From Kofleriaceae bacterium (GTDB lineage: Bacteria > Myxococcota_A > Polyangia > Haliangiales > Haliangiaceae), in assembly GCA_024642805.1 (NCBI GenBank), contig JAHEAK010000027.1:1-17179 (forward strand): a stretch of DNA of 17,179 nucleotides. Reading direction: 5' to 3'. Under the pieces are notes generated by a model, which saw only the letters and a list, made by a program, of their open reading frames with translations, was not told the origin of the DNA and did not search any database. Shown piece after piece: positions 6,116-12,728 of the stretch (position 1 is its first letter; each line of letters begins with the position of its first letter). Made by a program: the position numbers and the translations under genes.

Positions 6116-7981
6116 CTAGCAACCGAGCTCGTCGCTACCATCTCCGCAGTCGTTATCACCATCACAGTGCCAGGCCTGCGGTAGACACACGCCAGAGGCA
6201 CACTGCAGCTCGTTGGCCTGGCAGCCGAGATCACGGAGGAGCTGGCAATAGGGCGTGGCCAGGCTGCTGCTTTCGGTATCGCTGGTGACTCCCGCCTGTG
6301 GACACGACTCATCCGCCTGCCAGGCGCGCCAGGCAAAGCCACTGGCTTGCGCGAAATCGGCAAAGAGCGCGTAGCCATCGCCATCATCGTCGCGAGCGCG
6401 AAAAACCATCGGCGCCTGACAGCTCTCAGCCTGGCCTTGATCGAGTGCATCGCAGCCTGAACCGGTCTCTTCGCCAACCCGACATCGATTGAGCTGCATG
6501 ATGGCTTCGTACATCTCGGCATTGCTCGAGTTCCAACAACAGGTCTTGCTCTCCTGATAGGAGAGCTCGGCGAATACGTAGTCCTCCAGTTGGCGGTACT
6601 GGGCATCGACCTCCGCCTGCGAAAGGCCCAGCTCAGAGCCGGCATCGTACAAAGCCCGAAAGAAGTCTTCGCGACGACTTCGGGCGGAACAGCTCGAGGG
6701 ATGCGTGCGCAGCCACTGGCGATCGCTTTCGATCTTCGCGGCCAGGGCGGCCATGCGCGCACGCGGATCCAGGGCTGGCAGCAAGGCCTCATACTGAAGT
6801 TGGCGCTGCACCAGCGCCTCGTGGTTGGTGCTGGAGATGAAGGAAGCACCATCCTCGGCGAGCACGACATTGGTCCAGCGGCCCCCGCGCAGCTGTGCCG
6901 AGCGAAAGCGCTTGAGTCCGGCCCCGAATGCCACAGTGCCTGCGCCACCAAAGGCCTCGTGCAGGAAATAGTAGCGGGCGGCCGTGCTGCCTTCCCACAG
7001 ACCCTGCCGTCTCGGCATCGAACCGGAGACCACCTCGGCCTCGCGCGTGCTGAGCTCTTGGCCATCAATGGTCACCAACTCGTCGAGCTCGCGCACCTCT
7101 TTGATGATGACCGTGTGACCGATGCCCCTTGCTTCAAAGCGCTCGATCAAGAAGTCGCCTGGAGAGAAGGAGCTCGCACGCAGGTTGAAGGTGTTAGCGG
7201 CATCGGCAAGATTGACTGAGCCAAGCGAACCGAGCTGATAGCTGAGAAAATATCCAACTCGCTTATTGAGAAAGATTTCGTCAAAGTAGGTCCCGGCGTG
7301 CGCACCGCCAAAGGCTTGCTGATCGTCCTGTGCGCGCCCCAAGATCTTCTTGGCTCGCAGCGCAGCGTCGTGCGGCCAGGTGCCAGGCGCGGCGCTTTCG
7401 TCTGGCAGCGAGAAGTCCTCATATCGATCTCGAAACGAAGGCATCTCGCGCCAGGGCCTGCCATCTGCCGTGATGATGCCCATGTGACCAAAGAAGACTC
7501 GCTCGCCGTCGGCGCGCGCCTCCATGAAGAATGGCAGGCCGTACCAGCTGGCGAAGGAGACTCGCAAGAACATCGCCAGCTCGGCGCATTCGAGCTCTGG
7601 TGCGGCGAAGCGCCTGCCTTGAGGAGTTTGCAAAACAAAGCTGTTGTCGCTCTTGTCCAGGCTCTCGACCCAGGCGCTGTATTTTTGGTCCCAACTCAGT
7701 CCACTGCTTGCGGCCCAGGCCATGCCAGCGGCGGGATCGGTGTCAGACCATGCGCGGCGCACCTCCCATACGGCGGTCGCCCGGTTGTCGAGCTCGCGCT
7801 CGGGGCCGCGCCGTCCTTGCAAGGCATCGGACTTGTCGTCGTCTGCATCTTGATGGCCGGTGCCTTCAAGGGTGGGTTTACCATTTTCGTCCAGCGCCGC
7901 TTCGCCTTGTGCGCCATCGATGTGGGCAGCACAGGCAGCGAAGAGCATCGGGACCAGGAAGAGGAATCGTTGTCTTGTCAT
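6116..7981 (-). CDS. Lipoprotein with putative papain-like Cys/His domain and C-terminal LDL-receptor class A module
   Basis: A 621-residue exported protein starting MTRQRFLFLVPMLFAAC, with a lipobox-like end (Cys17), then an acidic spacer. Residues about 128-310 may be a papain-like (NlpC/transglutaminase-type) domain: Cys132 opens a helix (CAELAMFLRVSF), the SPGDFLIE strand resembles the PGD motif of such enzymes, and His289 (GIGHTVIIKEV) is followed by Asp306 (TIDGQE). This domain is inference. The last about 35 residues are a textbook LDLa module: six Cys at the correct spacing and the calcium-binding DCGDGSDE. A DDDGDGY calcium-loop-like motif lies before it. The middle holds a helical region with a CCW motif. 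The ATG at 7981 was chosen because it begins the signal peptide; the open frame continues upstream without supporting features. Role: cell-surface or envelope, probably calcium-dependent binding; enzymatic activity unproven. Confidence 0.72.
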   Translation of the reverse strand: MTRQRFLFLVPMLFAACAAHIDGAQGEAALDENGKPTLEGTGHQDADDDKSDALQGRRGPERELDNRATAVWEVRRAWSDTDPAAGMAWAASSGLSWDQKYSAWVESLDKSDNSFVLQTPQGRRFAAPELECAELAMFLRVSFASWYGLPFFMEARADGERVFFGHMGIITADGRPWREMPSFRDRYEDFSLPDESAAPGTWPHDAALRAKKILGRAQDDQQAFGGAHAGTYFDEIFLNKRVGYFLSYQLGSLGSVNLADAANTFNLRASSFSPGDFLIERFEARGIGHTVIIKEVRELDELVTIDGQELSTREAEVVSGSMPRRQGLWEGSTAARYYFLHEAFGGAGTVAFGAGLKRFRSAQLRGGRWTNVVLAEDGASFISSTNHEALVQRQLQYEALLPALDPRARMAALAAKIESDRQWLRTHPSSCSARSRREDFFRALYDAGSELGLSQAEVDAQYRQLEDYVFAELSYQESKTCCWNSSNAEMYEAIMQLNRCRVGEETGSGCDALDQGQAESCQAPMVFRARDDDGDGYALFADFAQASGFAWRAWQADESCPQAGVTSDTESSSLATPYCQLLRDLGCQANELQCASGVCLPQAWHCDGDNDCGDGSDELGC

Positions 7982-8149
7982 GGCGCGCTTATCGGCAAGA
8001 CAATCTTCTCGTTGTCGGCCCGGCGGCGGGGCCGGCTCGATCCGCCAGCGGCCCGGACAGCGCAAGCTCCAGTCTCGCGGCCCACGAGCCTCCGCGAAGC
8101 GATTTAACACAAAGTCGCCGGACAGCGATCTTGCTCAACGACAAGGGGT

Positions 8150-8947
8150 CTACGAGCGCGGCCAGGGCATGCGCCTGGCTCTCTCACTGCGCTCGCGGAT
8201 GAGCTTGTAGTGGCCGTCGCTAAGACACTGCATGTCGACCAGCCCCAGGCGCTGGCGTGCCGAGCTCGCGCGCGGATCCTCGATGGTCTCGCGCAGGCTG
8301 GTGCGCAGGATCTCGATCTCCTCGGCGGAGCGATCCGCACCGGTGATCAAAGGCAAGCCAGGTGCCTGGGCCGTGAATTCGATCTCGCACAGGCGCGCGC
8401 TCAAGGCCGATCGATCGCGCTGCGCGTGCGCCCAGCTCACGCAATCGATGGCAGCCAGGTCGGCGCTTCCAGAGGCCACACTCTCCATAGACGCCAGGTG
8501 TGAACCCGTCACGATGCTCTCCGAAACGAAGGGCTCGGCCCCAACACTCTCGAAAAGATGAAAGCGCAGGGCGTGGAAGCCTGAGTAGGAGTCCCACGCA
8601 TTGATGGCCACGCGCTGTGTGCGAAAGTCCGCGAGCTGGTCGCCGGCTCGGTGCGCGCCTGCCACGAGCACGCTGGCGTATGTGGCCCCGGAGCAACCGC
8701 GAAACTCGTAGCAGGGGGTCGCGACCAGCTGCGCGCCACCACAGAGGCCGGTGGCAAATGGATAGCCACAAGCCTGAGCAATCAGCAATGTAGGATCGCG
8801 CCAGACATCGACGAGCGATTCTCGCCATGAGAGTTCTTCTGGTGCCTCGAGTCCGAGATCTTGCATATGCTCTCGCCAGAGCGCGTAGAAACGCTGGCTC
8901 GCCTGTCGCTGCGGCGGAGCGTCGTACATGGCTAGGGATGTCAGCAC
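8150..8947 (-). CDS. PhnD-like (phosphate/phosphonate-type) substrate-binding protein
   Basis: A 265-residue protein of the PhnD/periplasmic-binding-like family (PF12974 type). Characteristic features are the N-terminal LTSLAMYDAPP strand, then the DPTLLIAQACGYPF segment, GCSGATYASVLV, and the hinge/second lobe around VAINAWDSYSGFHALR, ESIVTGSHLASMESVASG and ADLAAIDCVSWA. I start it at GTG 8947, which has GGGA six bases upstream; ATG 8929 would trim the first beta strand. Longer frames upstream run into low-complexity Arg/Pro sequence with no family similarity. There is no signal peptide, and no permease or ATPase gene adjoins it, so it is not part of an evident transporter. The gene downstream on the same strand is 168 bases away. 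Orphan members of this family are common in Proteobacteria and may act as sensors or binding proteins; the ligand is unknown. Confidence 0.85.
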   Translation of the reverse strand: MLTSLAMYDAPPQRQASQRFYALWREHMQDLGLEAPEELSWRESLVDVWRDPTLLIAQACGYPFATGLCGGAQLVATPCYEFRGCSGATYASVLVAGAHRAGDQLADFRTQRVAINAWDSYSGFHALRFHLFESVGAEPFVSESIVTGSHLASMESVASGSADLAAIDCVSWAHAQRDRSALSARLCEIEFTAQAPGLPLITGADRSAEEIEILRTSLRETIEDPRASSARQRLGLVDMQCLSDGHYKLIRERSERARRMPWPRS

Positions 8948-9075
8948 ACAGTTCCCATCACGCGCGGCTTGGGCGCACGCGCACGTCGGCAGCCTACGTG
9001 GCGCCCACCTCTCGCCACGACCTGGCTGGTCCGGTTCAACACGGCACGGGGCCGCAGCGTGTGTAAATCCTGCAC

Positions 9076-9092
9076 CTACCCGGCCAGGGTAG
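9076..9092. promoter_or_regulatory. Inverted repeat in the divergent intergenic region
   Basis: CTACCC (9076-9081) and GGGTAG (9087-9092) form perfect six-base arms around GGCCA. It lies in the 237-base gap (8948-9184) between the PhnD-like gene and the acidic lipoprotein gene, followed by an AT-rich run (ATTTTCGTAAAAAT). It is placed where an operator for either gene could be. The downstream TAAGAT at about 9150 is a possible -10 for the lipoprotein gene, but no good -35 accompanies it. Nothing else recognisable lies in the gap. Confidence 0.3.
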
Positions 9093-9184
9093 TCGGATTT
9101 TCGTAAAAATGCATGGCGCAAGCGGATGACTAGCTCGGCTAAGATAGCCGGAACGCTCGCAACGAGCTGCCGGTCGAAGATGCC

Positions 9185-9652
9185 ATGAATCGATGTAGTC
9201 ACGCCTCCTGGACATGTCTTAACCTCTCCCGGGCTCTCTCCCGGTCGCTCTCCCTGACCGTCTCCCTTGTTGTCTCCCTTGTTGTCTCCCTTGTTGTCTC
9301 CCTTGTTGTCTCCGGGGGGCTCTGCCTCACAGGCTGTGCTCCTGCGAGTTCAAGGCCGCCGGCAAATCCATACGCCTATCAACCAGCATCGCAGGACTCA
9401 CGTGCGAACCGCGACTGGCCCTTCGACGGCCCAAGCGAGGGTGATTTTGTTGACGAGGCAGGTAGCGGCGCCGGGGACTCGACCAGCGAGGAGGTCGGCG
9501 ACGATTCCTTCGATTCCTACGACAGCGATAGCTACGACGAGGGCGATTTTTACGACGATGGCGGCTCGGAAGGCGATTTCTCCGATCAAGACTTTGACGA
9601 CAGCGCGGGCGACGACGACTTCGGCGACGACGACATTGACGACGAGGAGTAG
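9185..9652 (+). CDS. Small, highly acidic lipoprotein with a repeat-built signal peptide
   Basis: A 155-residue putative lipoprotein. The signal peptide is unusually long: residues 1-50, with the hydrophobic core made of SLTV followed by four SLVV units (23-42), then GGLCLTG and the lipobox Cys51 (LTGC). The mature part begins with a Pro/Ser/Tyr stretch, and from residue 81 becomes an Asp/Ser/Gly/Phe/Tyr tail with 34 acidic residues in 75 and no Lys or Arg. Such tails are intrinsically disordered and can bind calcium or basic surfaces. The protein ends in DDEE. Codon phase is consistent through the tail, and the frame has a proper lipobox, which argues for a real gene despite low complexity. 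The ATG at 9185 has only a weak GAAG site; the divergent neighbour is the PhnD-like gene. The ATP-grasp gene follows 62 bases downstream and may share its transcript. I know no family for it. Confidence 0.72.
   Translation: MNRCSHASWTCLNLSRALSRSLSLTVSLVVSLVVSLVVSLVVSGGLCLTGCAPASSRPPANPYAYQPASQDSRANRDWPFDGPSEGDFVDEAGSGAGDSTSEEVGDDSFDSYDSDSYDEGDFYDDGGSEGDFSDQDFDDSAGDDDFGDDDIDDEE
9260..9313 (+). repeat. Four perfect 12-bp tandem repeats inside the signal-peptide coding region
   Basis: The unit GTCTCCCTTGTT occurs four times without mismatch at 9260-9271, 9272-9283, 9284-9295 and 9296-9307, then a half unit GTCTCC (9308-9313). A diverged unit (CTCTCCCTGACC) precedes it. Because the unit is 12 bases, gain or loss of copies keeps the frame and adds or removes one SLVV tetrapeptide from the hydrophobic core of the signal peptide. 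The tract is pyrimidine-rich on the plus strand. Confidence 0.95.
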
Positions 9653-9714
9653 GCCTGTAAGGTTCGCCTCTCCGTCGCCCTGCTCGCCCCACGCACCGCT
9701 GAGGACTCGACCCT

Positions 9715-11175
9715 ATGCTCGTTAACGTCACCAATGAAGAGCTTCACATGCCTGCACGGCGAATCGCCCCGGGCAGCTTTGAGCCGGCGCGACACTTCTA
9801 TCCACGTGCACTGAACGCCGAGCTGCACCCGCTGGTGCGCTTCTTCCTGAATCTCTCGACGGATCGTCTAGTCGCTCGCTACGCGCACCTGCATCCCAAA
9901 GTGGTGCCTGGCGATCTGCACAACATCCTGACCCAGGAGCCAAAGTTCTTTCGCTGGTCGGGAGCCGACCTCTTCAACGTGACCACCGAGCAGGGCAATC
10001 GCCACATGGTGGTGCTCGAGACCAACTCCTGTCCCTCGGGCAATAAGTCGATGCCGATTTCCTCCGAAGAGCTGGAGCAAGGCGGCTATCGGGTGCTCAT
10101 GGAGACGGCTTTTGTGCCGCTCTTGGCGCGTCGAGGACTTCCGGAAGGCGGCCTGGCTGTGATCTTCGACAAGAACGCGGTCGAAGTTCATGGCTATGCG
10201 GCGGCGCTCGCCGACTTGACGGGCGAACAGGTCTGGGTGTGCCCCTTCCCAAGCGAAAGCCCGGATCAACACGCTCGCTTTGATGATGGCCTGCTCTCGG
10301 TGCGCGACGTCGAGGGCAAGTGGCATCCCATTCGCGCCGCCATGCGCTACGTGACGCAGAAGCCCTGGTCGCGCATTCCCGTGTGTTCAAAGACCCTGGT
10401 CTTCAATCCGCCGATTGCCTGTCTCGCGGGCGGTCGCAACAAGCTCTTGGCGGCCAAGGCCTATGAGTTCTACAACGCCGAGTTGATGGACAGTGGCCTT
10501 GAGATTCGCTGCCCTGAGACCGTGCGCGACGTGAGCAAGGCCGAGATTCCCTTCTGGGTCAAACGCTTCGGTGGCAACGCGGTGGTCAAGAATCCCTACT
10601 CCAATGCCGGGGTCGGCGTGTACACCATCGTCGGTGAAAAAGAGCTGGCTGCTTTCATGGAGCGCGACTACGCCTACGATCAGTTCATCGTGCAGGCGCT
10701 CATCGGCAATCACCGTTGGAGCTCGACGACGCAGCGGGGACGCCTCTTTCAGGTCGGCACCGTCCCGAACAAGCGCGGCGAGATCTTCGTGGCCGACTTG
10801 CGCATGATGATCTGCGGCGGCAAGGACGGCTTTCGGCCGCTGGCTACCTACGCGCGGCGCGCGCCCAAACCGCTCCCAGAAGACTTCAACCGCGGCGCGT
10901 CCTGGGATGTGCTCGGCACCAATCTGTCCACCAAGACGGCAGCGGGCTGGTCGACGGATGCCGATAGACTTTTGATGATGGATCGCCGCGACTTCAACCA
11001 GCTCGGGGTCGGTCTCGACGATCTGGTCGAGGCCTATATCCAGACCGTCTTGTCCACGGTTGCCATCGATCGCATGGCCCAAAACCTCATCAATCAAAAG
11101 GGCCGACTGCGCCGCAAGCTCTTCCGATCGCTCAATGATGACGAGCGCTTGATGGAAGAGCTGCTCGAGGCCTAG
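9715..11175 (+). CDS. Putative ATP-grasp-fold ligase-like protein
   Basis: A 486-residue cytosolic protein whose C-terminal half has ATP-grasp-like features. WVKRFGGNAVVKNPYSNAG (about 281-299) with GVGVYTI resembles the nucleotide-binding Lys strand and flexible Gly loop. YDQFIVQALIG resembles the QxxI hinge strand, and GEIFVADLRMMICGG the metal-binding Asp-x-Arg strand. The N-terminal half contains VVLETNSCPSGNKSMP, a strongly patterned segment that may form the acceptor site. ATP-grasp enzymes join a carboxylate to an amine or thiol through an acyl phosphate; the substrate here is unknown. The assignment rests on motif pattern, not on a known family name. The ATG at 9715 has GAGGA nine bases upstream. 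It follows the acidic lipoprotein gene by 62 bases on the same strand, a possible operon. A further Met at codon 12 is a less likely start. Confidence 0.62.
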   Translation: MLVNVTNEELHMPARRIAPGSFEPARHFYPRALNAELHPLVRFFLNLSTDRLVARYAHLHPKVVPGDLHNILTQEPKFFRWSGADLFNVTTEQGNRHMVVLETNSCPSGNKSMPISSEELEQGGYRVLMETAFVPLLARRGLPEGGLAVIFDKNAVEVHGYAAALADLTGEQVWVCPFPSESPDQHARFDDGLLSVRDVEGKWHPIRAAMRYVTQKPWSRIPVCSKTLVFNPPIACLAGGRNKLLAAKAYEFYNAELMDSGLEIRCPETVRDVSKAEIPFWVKRFGGNAVVKNPYSNAGVGVYTIVGEKELAAFMERDYAYDQFIVQALIGNHRWSSTTQRGRLFQVGTVPNKRGEIFVADLRMMICGGKDGFRPLATYARRAPKPLPEDFNRGASWDVLGTNLSTKTAAGWSTDADRLLMMDRRDFNQLGVGLDDLVEAYIQTVLSTVAIDRMAQNLINQKGRLRRKLFRSLNDDERLMEELLEA

Positions 11176-11208
11176 CAGGCTGCTAGCGAGTGCGAGCTGC
11201 GGCTAGCA
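11172..11208 (+). terminator. Hairpin cluster after the ATP-grasp gene
   Basis: CTAGCA (11172-11177) and TGCTAG (11181-11186) form a perfect six-base stem over GGC, including the gene's own stop codon. A third copy, GCTAGCA at 11202-11208, can pair alternatively with TGCTAGC at 11181-11187. There is no T-run afterwards, so intrinsic termination is doubtful; it may simply slow or protect the transcript end. Confidence 0.25.
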
Positions 11209-11294
11209 ATCTGGCTCGCCGGAAGTCTTTCCTCGCGTAAGCGGCGATCGCTTGGCGTAGAATCGCTACAGGTTCCGAACAAGTCGAGGCGGTC

Positions 11295-12668
11295 ATGCAG
11301 ATCAAGCGCTTTTGTGCTCGTGTCGTGTTGCTGGTCGCCCTCATGGAGGGGGCGTGGGCCTGCGGCGAAGATCCTCCCACGGCGCTCGAGTCGTTTGCCG
11401 ACGGACAGCGACTGCGAGCACAGTATGTCGAGTTCGCGGGCGGCGCGACGCTCTTTCGCGGGTTCTTCGATACGGCGCGTGGCGAGCCCTGCGGCTTCGA
11501 TGGTCTGGTCGGCCCGAGCGGCGCCGACACCTGCTTGCCGGCCAGCACGATCAATCGCAGCTACGTCCGCGACTTCGCCGACGAGGCGTGCACCGAGCCC
11601 GCCGTGTCCGTGCCCGGAGCCACGACCGCGATCGTGATGCTGCCGGCCAACGCCTGCGACGCCGAACCGGAGATCTTCGAGCCGGGCGACGTGCTCGCAA
11701 CCCACTATCAGCTCACAAGCGACGGCAGCTGCGTCGAGTCAAGTCAGGGGCCCGCGCTGCGGCGGCTCGGCGCCTCCGTCCCGCTCGACAGCTACGTGTC
11801 GGCCCTCCCGGTGCGCGACCCGACCGGCGGCCGGATCGACGCGCTCACGCTGGTCGCCGCAGACGGGGCGCGCCAGGTGCTCGCCGGCTGGGACGTCGAG
11901 CGCGAGGAGAGCGTCGAGCAGAGTTTAGAGGCCGAGCCCACGGTCTGGGCCCCGCGGGGCGTTGCCTACGACGACTCGGGCGTGTTCTCAGACGCCACCT
12001 GCACGCGCGCCGTCGCCCGCAAGTTCGGGTCGTCCGCGCGATGCCCGGTGACGACGATCCTCGGGCCACAGCTGCGCGCGGCGGGGATGCGCATCGAGCC
12101 TTCGGCGCTCTTCGCCCGCGATGACACCGGCAGCTGCGCTCCGTATCGAGGTCCCAAGGACGACCTCTTCTTCGAGAGGGGGGAGCTCATCGCCGCCGAC
12201 GCGTTCGCCGAGCTGGCCATCGTGGAGCTCGGAACCGGCCGCATTCGACAACGAGTGGCAGCGTCGCCGGAAGGGACCGGAATCGTCCCCATCGGCACCG
12301 GTCAGTCGGCATTCTTCGACACGACCACCAACCAGCCCTGCGAGGTCGTGAGCGTGAGCGACGGTACGGCGCGTTGCCTGCCGCCGGTGTTCGAGAGTTT
12401 GTACTTTGCTGACGCGGCCTGCACACAATCGCTGTTGCAGGCATACGCGCCAGCTGCGGCGCTGGTGACCATCGCCACCTACCCTGGCGGCGATGCGCCT
12501 CCGACCCACGCCGTGCGGCATGTGGGCACGCAGTATCTGGACCCCGCGCTTTACGCTCAGGTGTCCTCCGTGTGCACGCCGGTTGTGCGTCCCGACGGCT
12601 TCGACTATTTCTTGCTCGGCGAGGCGGTTGCGCTGACCGAGTTCGAAGCCGCCCTGGTGCATGAGTAG
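11295..12668 (+). CDS. Putative lipoprotein built of three degenerate Cys-containing modules
   Basis: A 457-residue exported protein. The N-terminus is a basic, hydrophobic signal ending in AWAC (Cys23), a plausible lipobox. The mature part shows an internal repeat. Module 1 (about 58-170) runs FFDTARGEPCGF, CLP, VRDFADEACTE, then DGSCVES and VPLDSYVSA. Module 3 (about 340-452) runs FFDTTTNQPCEVV, CLPP, YFADAACTQ, then SSVCTPV and VALTEFEAA. Module 2 (about 225-307) keeps the later half, with GVFSDATCTR and TGSCAPYRGP. Cys pairs recur at matching positions, so each module probably has disulfides. I recognise no enzyme motif; surface or envelope binding is a guess. Such Cys-patterned lipoproteins are frequent in Myxococcota. 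The ATG at 11295 has GAGG six bases upstream and begins the signal peptide. It is separated from the ATP-grasp gene by 119 bases and converges with the SNF2 gene. Confidence 0.75.
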   Translation: MQIKRFCARVVLLVALMEGAWACGEDPPTALESFADGQRLRAQYVEFAGGATLFRGFFDTARGEPCGFDGLVGPSGADTCLPASTINRSYVRDFADEACTEPAVSVPGATTAIVMLPANACDAEPEIFEPGDVLATHYQLTSDGSCVESSQGPALRRLGASVPLDSYVSALPVRDPTGGRIDALTLVAADGARQVLAGWDVEREESVEQSLEAEPTVWAPRGVAYDDSGVFSDATCTRAVARKFGSSARCPVTTILGPQLRAAGMRIEPSALFARDDTGSCAPYRGPKDDLFFERGELIAADAFAELAIVELGTGRIRQRVAASPEGTGIVPIGTGQSAFFDTTTNQPCEVVSVSDGTARCLPPVFESLYFADAACTQSLLQAYAPAAALVTIATYPGGDAPPTHAVRHVGTQYLDPALYAQVSSVCTPVVRPDGFDYFLLGEAVALTEFEAALVHE

Positions 12669-12698
12669 ACACATCCGCGCAGCCACACCAGGACGCCC

Positions 12699-12721
12699 GC
12701 GCAGCGCTCATGGCGCAGCGC
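12699..12721. terminator. Candidate bidirectional hairpin between convergent genes
   Basis: GCGCAGCGC occurs at 12699-12707 and again at 12713-12721, separated by TCATG. The unit is nearly its own reverse complement, so the two copies can fold into a nine-base GC-rich stem with one central mismatch. It sits in the 60-base gap between the converging lipoprotein and SNF2 genes, a place where a shared terminator is expected. No T-run flanks it. Confidence 0.35.
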
Positions 12722-12728
12722 GTCGCCA

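Noticed and set aside
4939..6288. 449-codon open plus-strand frame opposite the cupin-like gene
   Set aside because: No domain signature, starts inside the 3' end of the minus-strand gene and crosses into the LDLa gene. The minus frame has a coherent fold pattern, so this is a shadow.
7982..8149. 168-base gap between the PhnD-like and LDLa lipoprotein genes
   Set aside because: The LDLa frame stays open through much of it, but the translation is Arg/Pro-rich without similarity, and the signal peptide begins at 7981. No promoter, hairpin or RNA gene could be supported.
9260..9313. CRISPR-like or VNTR array interpretation of the 12-bp repeat
   Set aside because: Units are contiguous with no spacers, in frame within a coding region, and far too short for CRISPR repeats.
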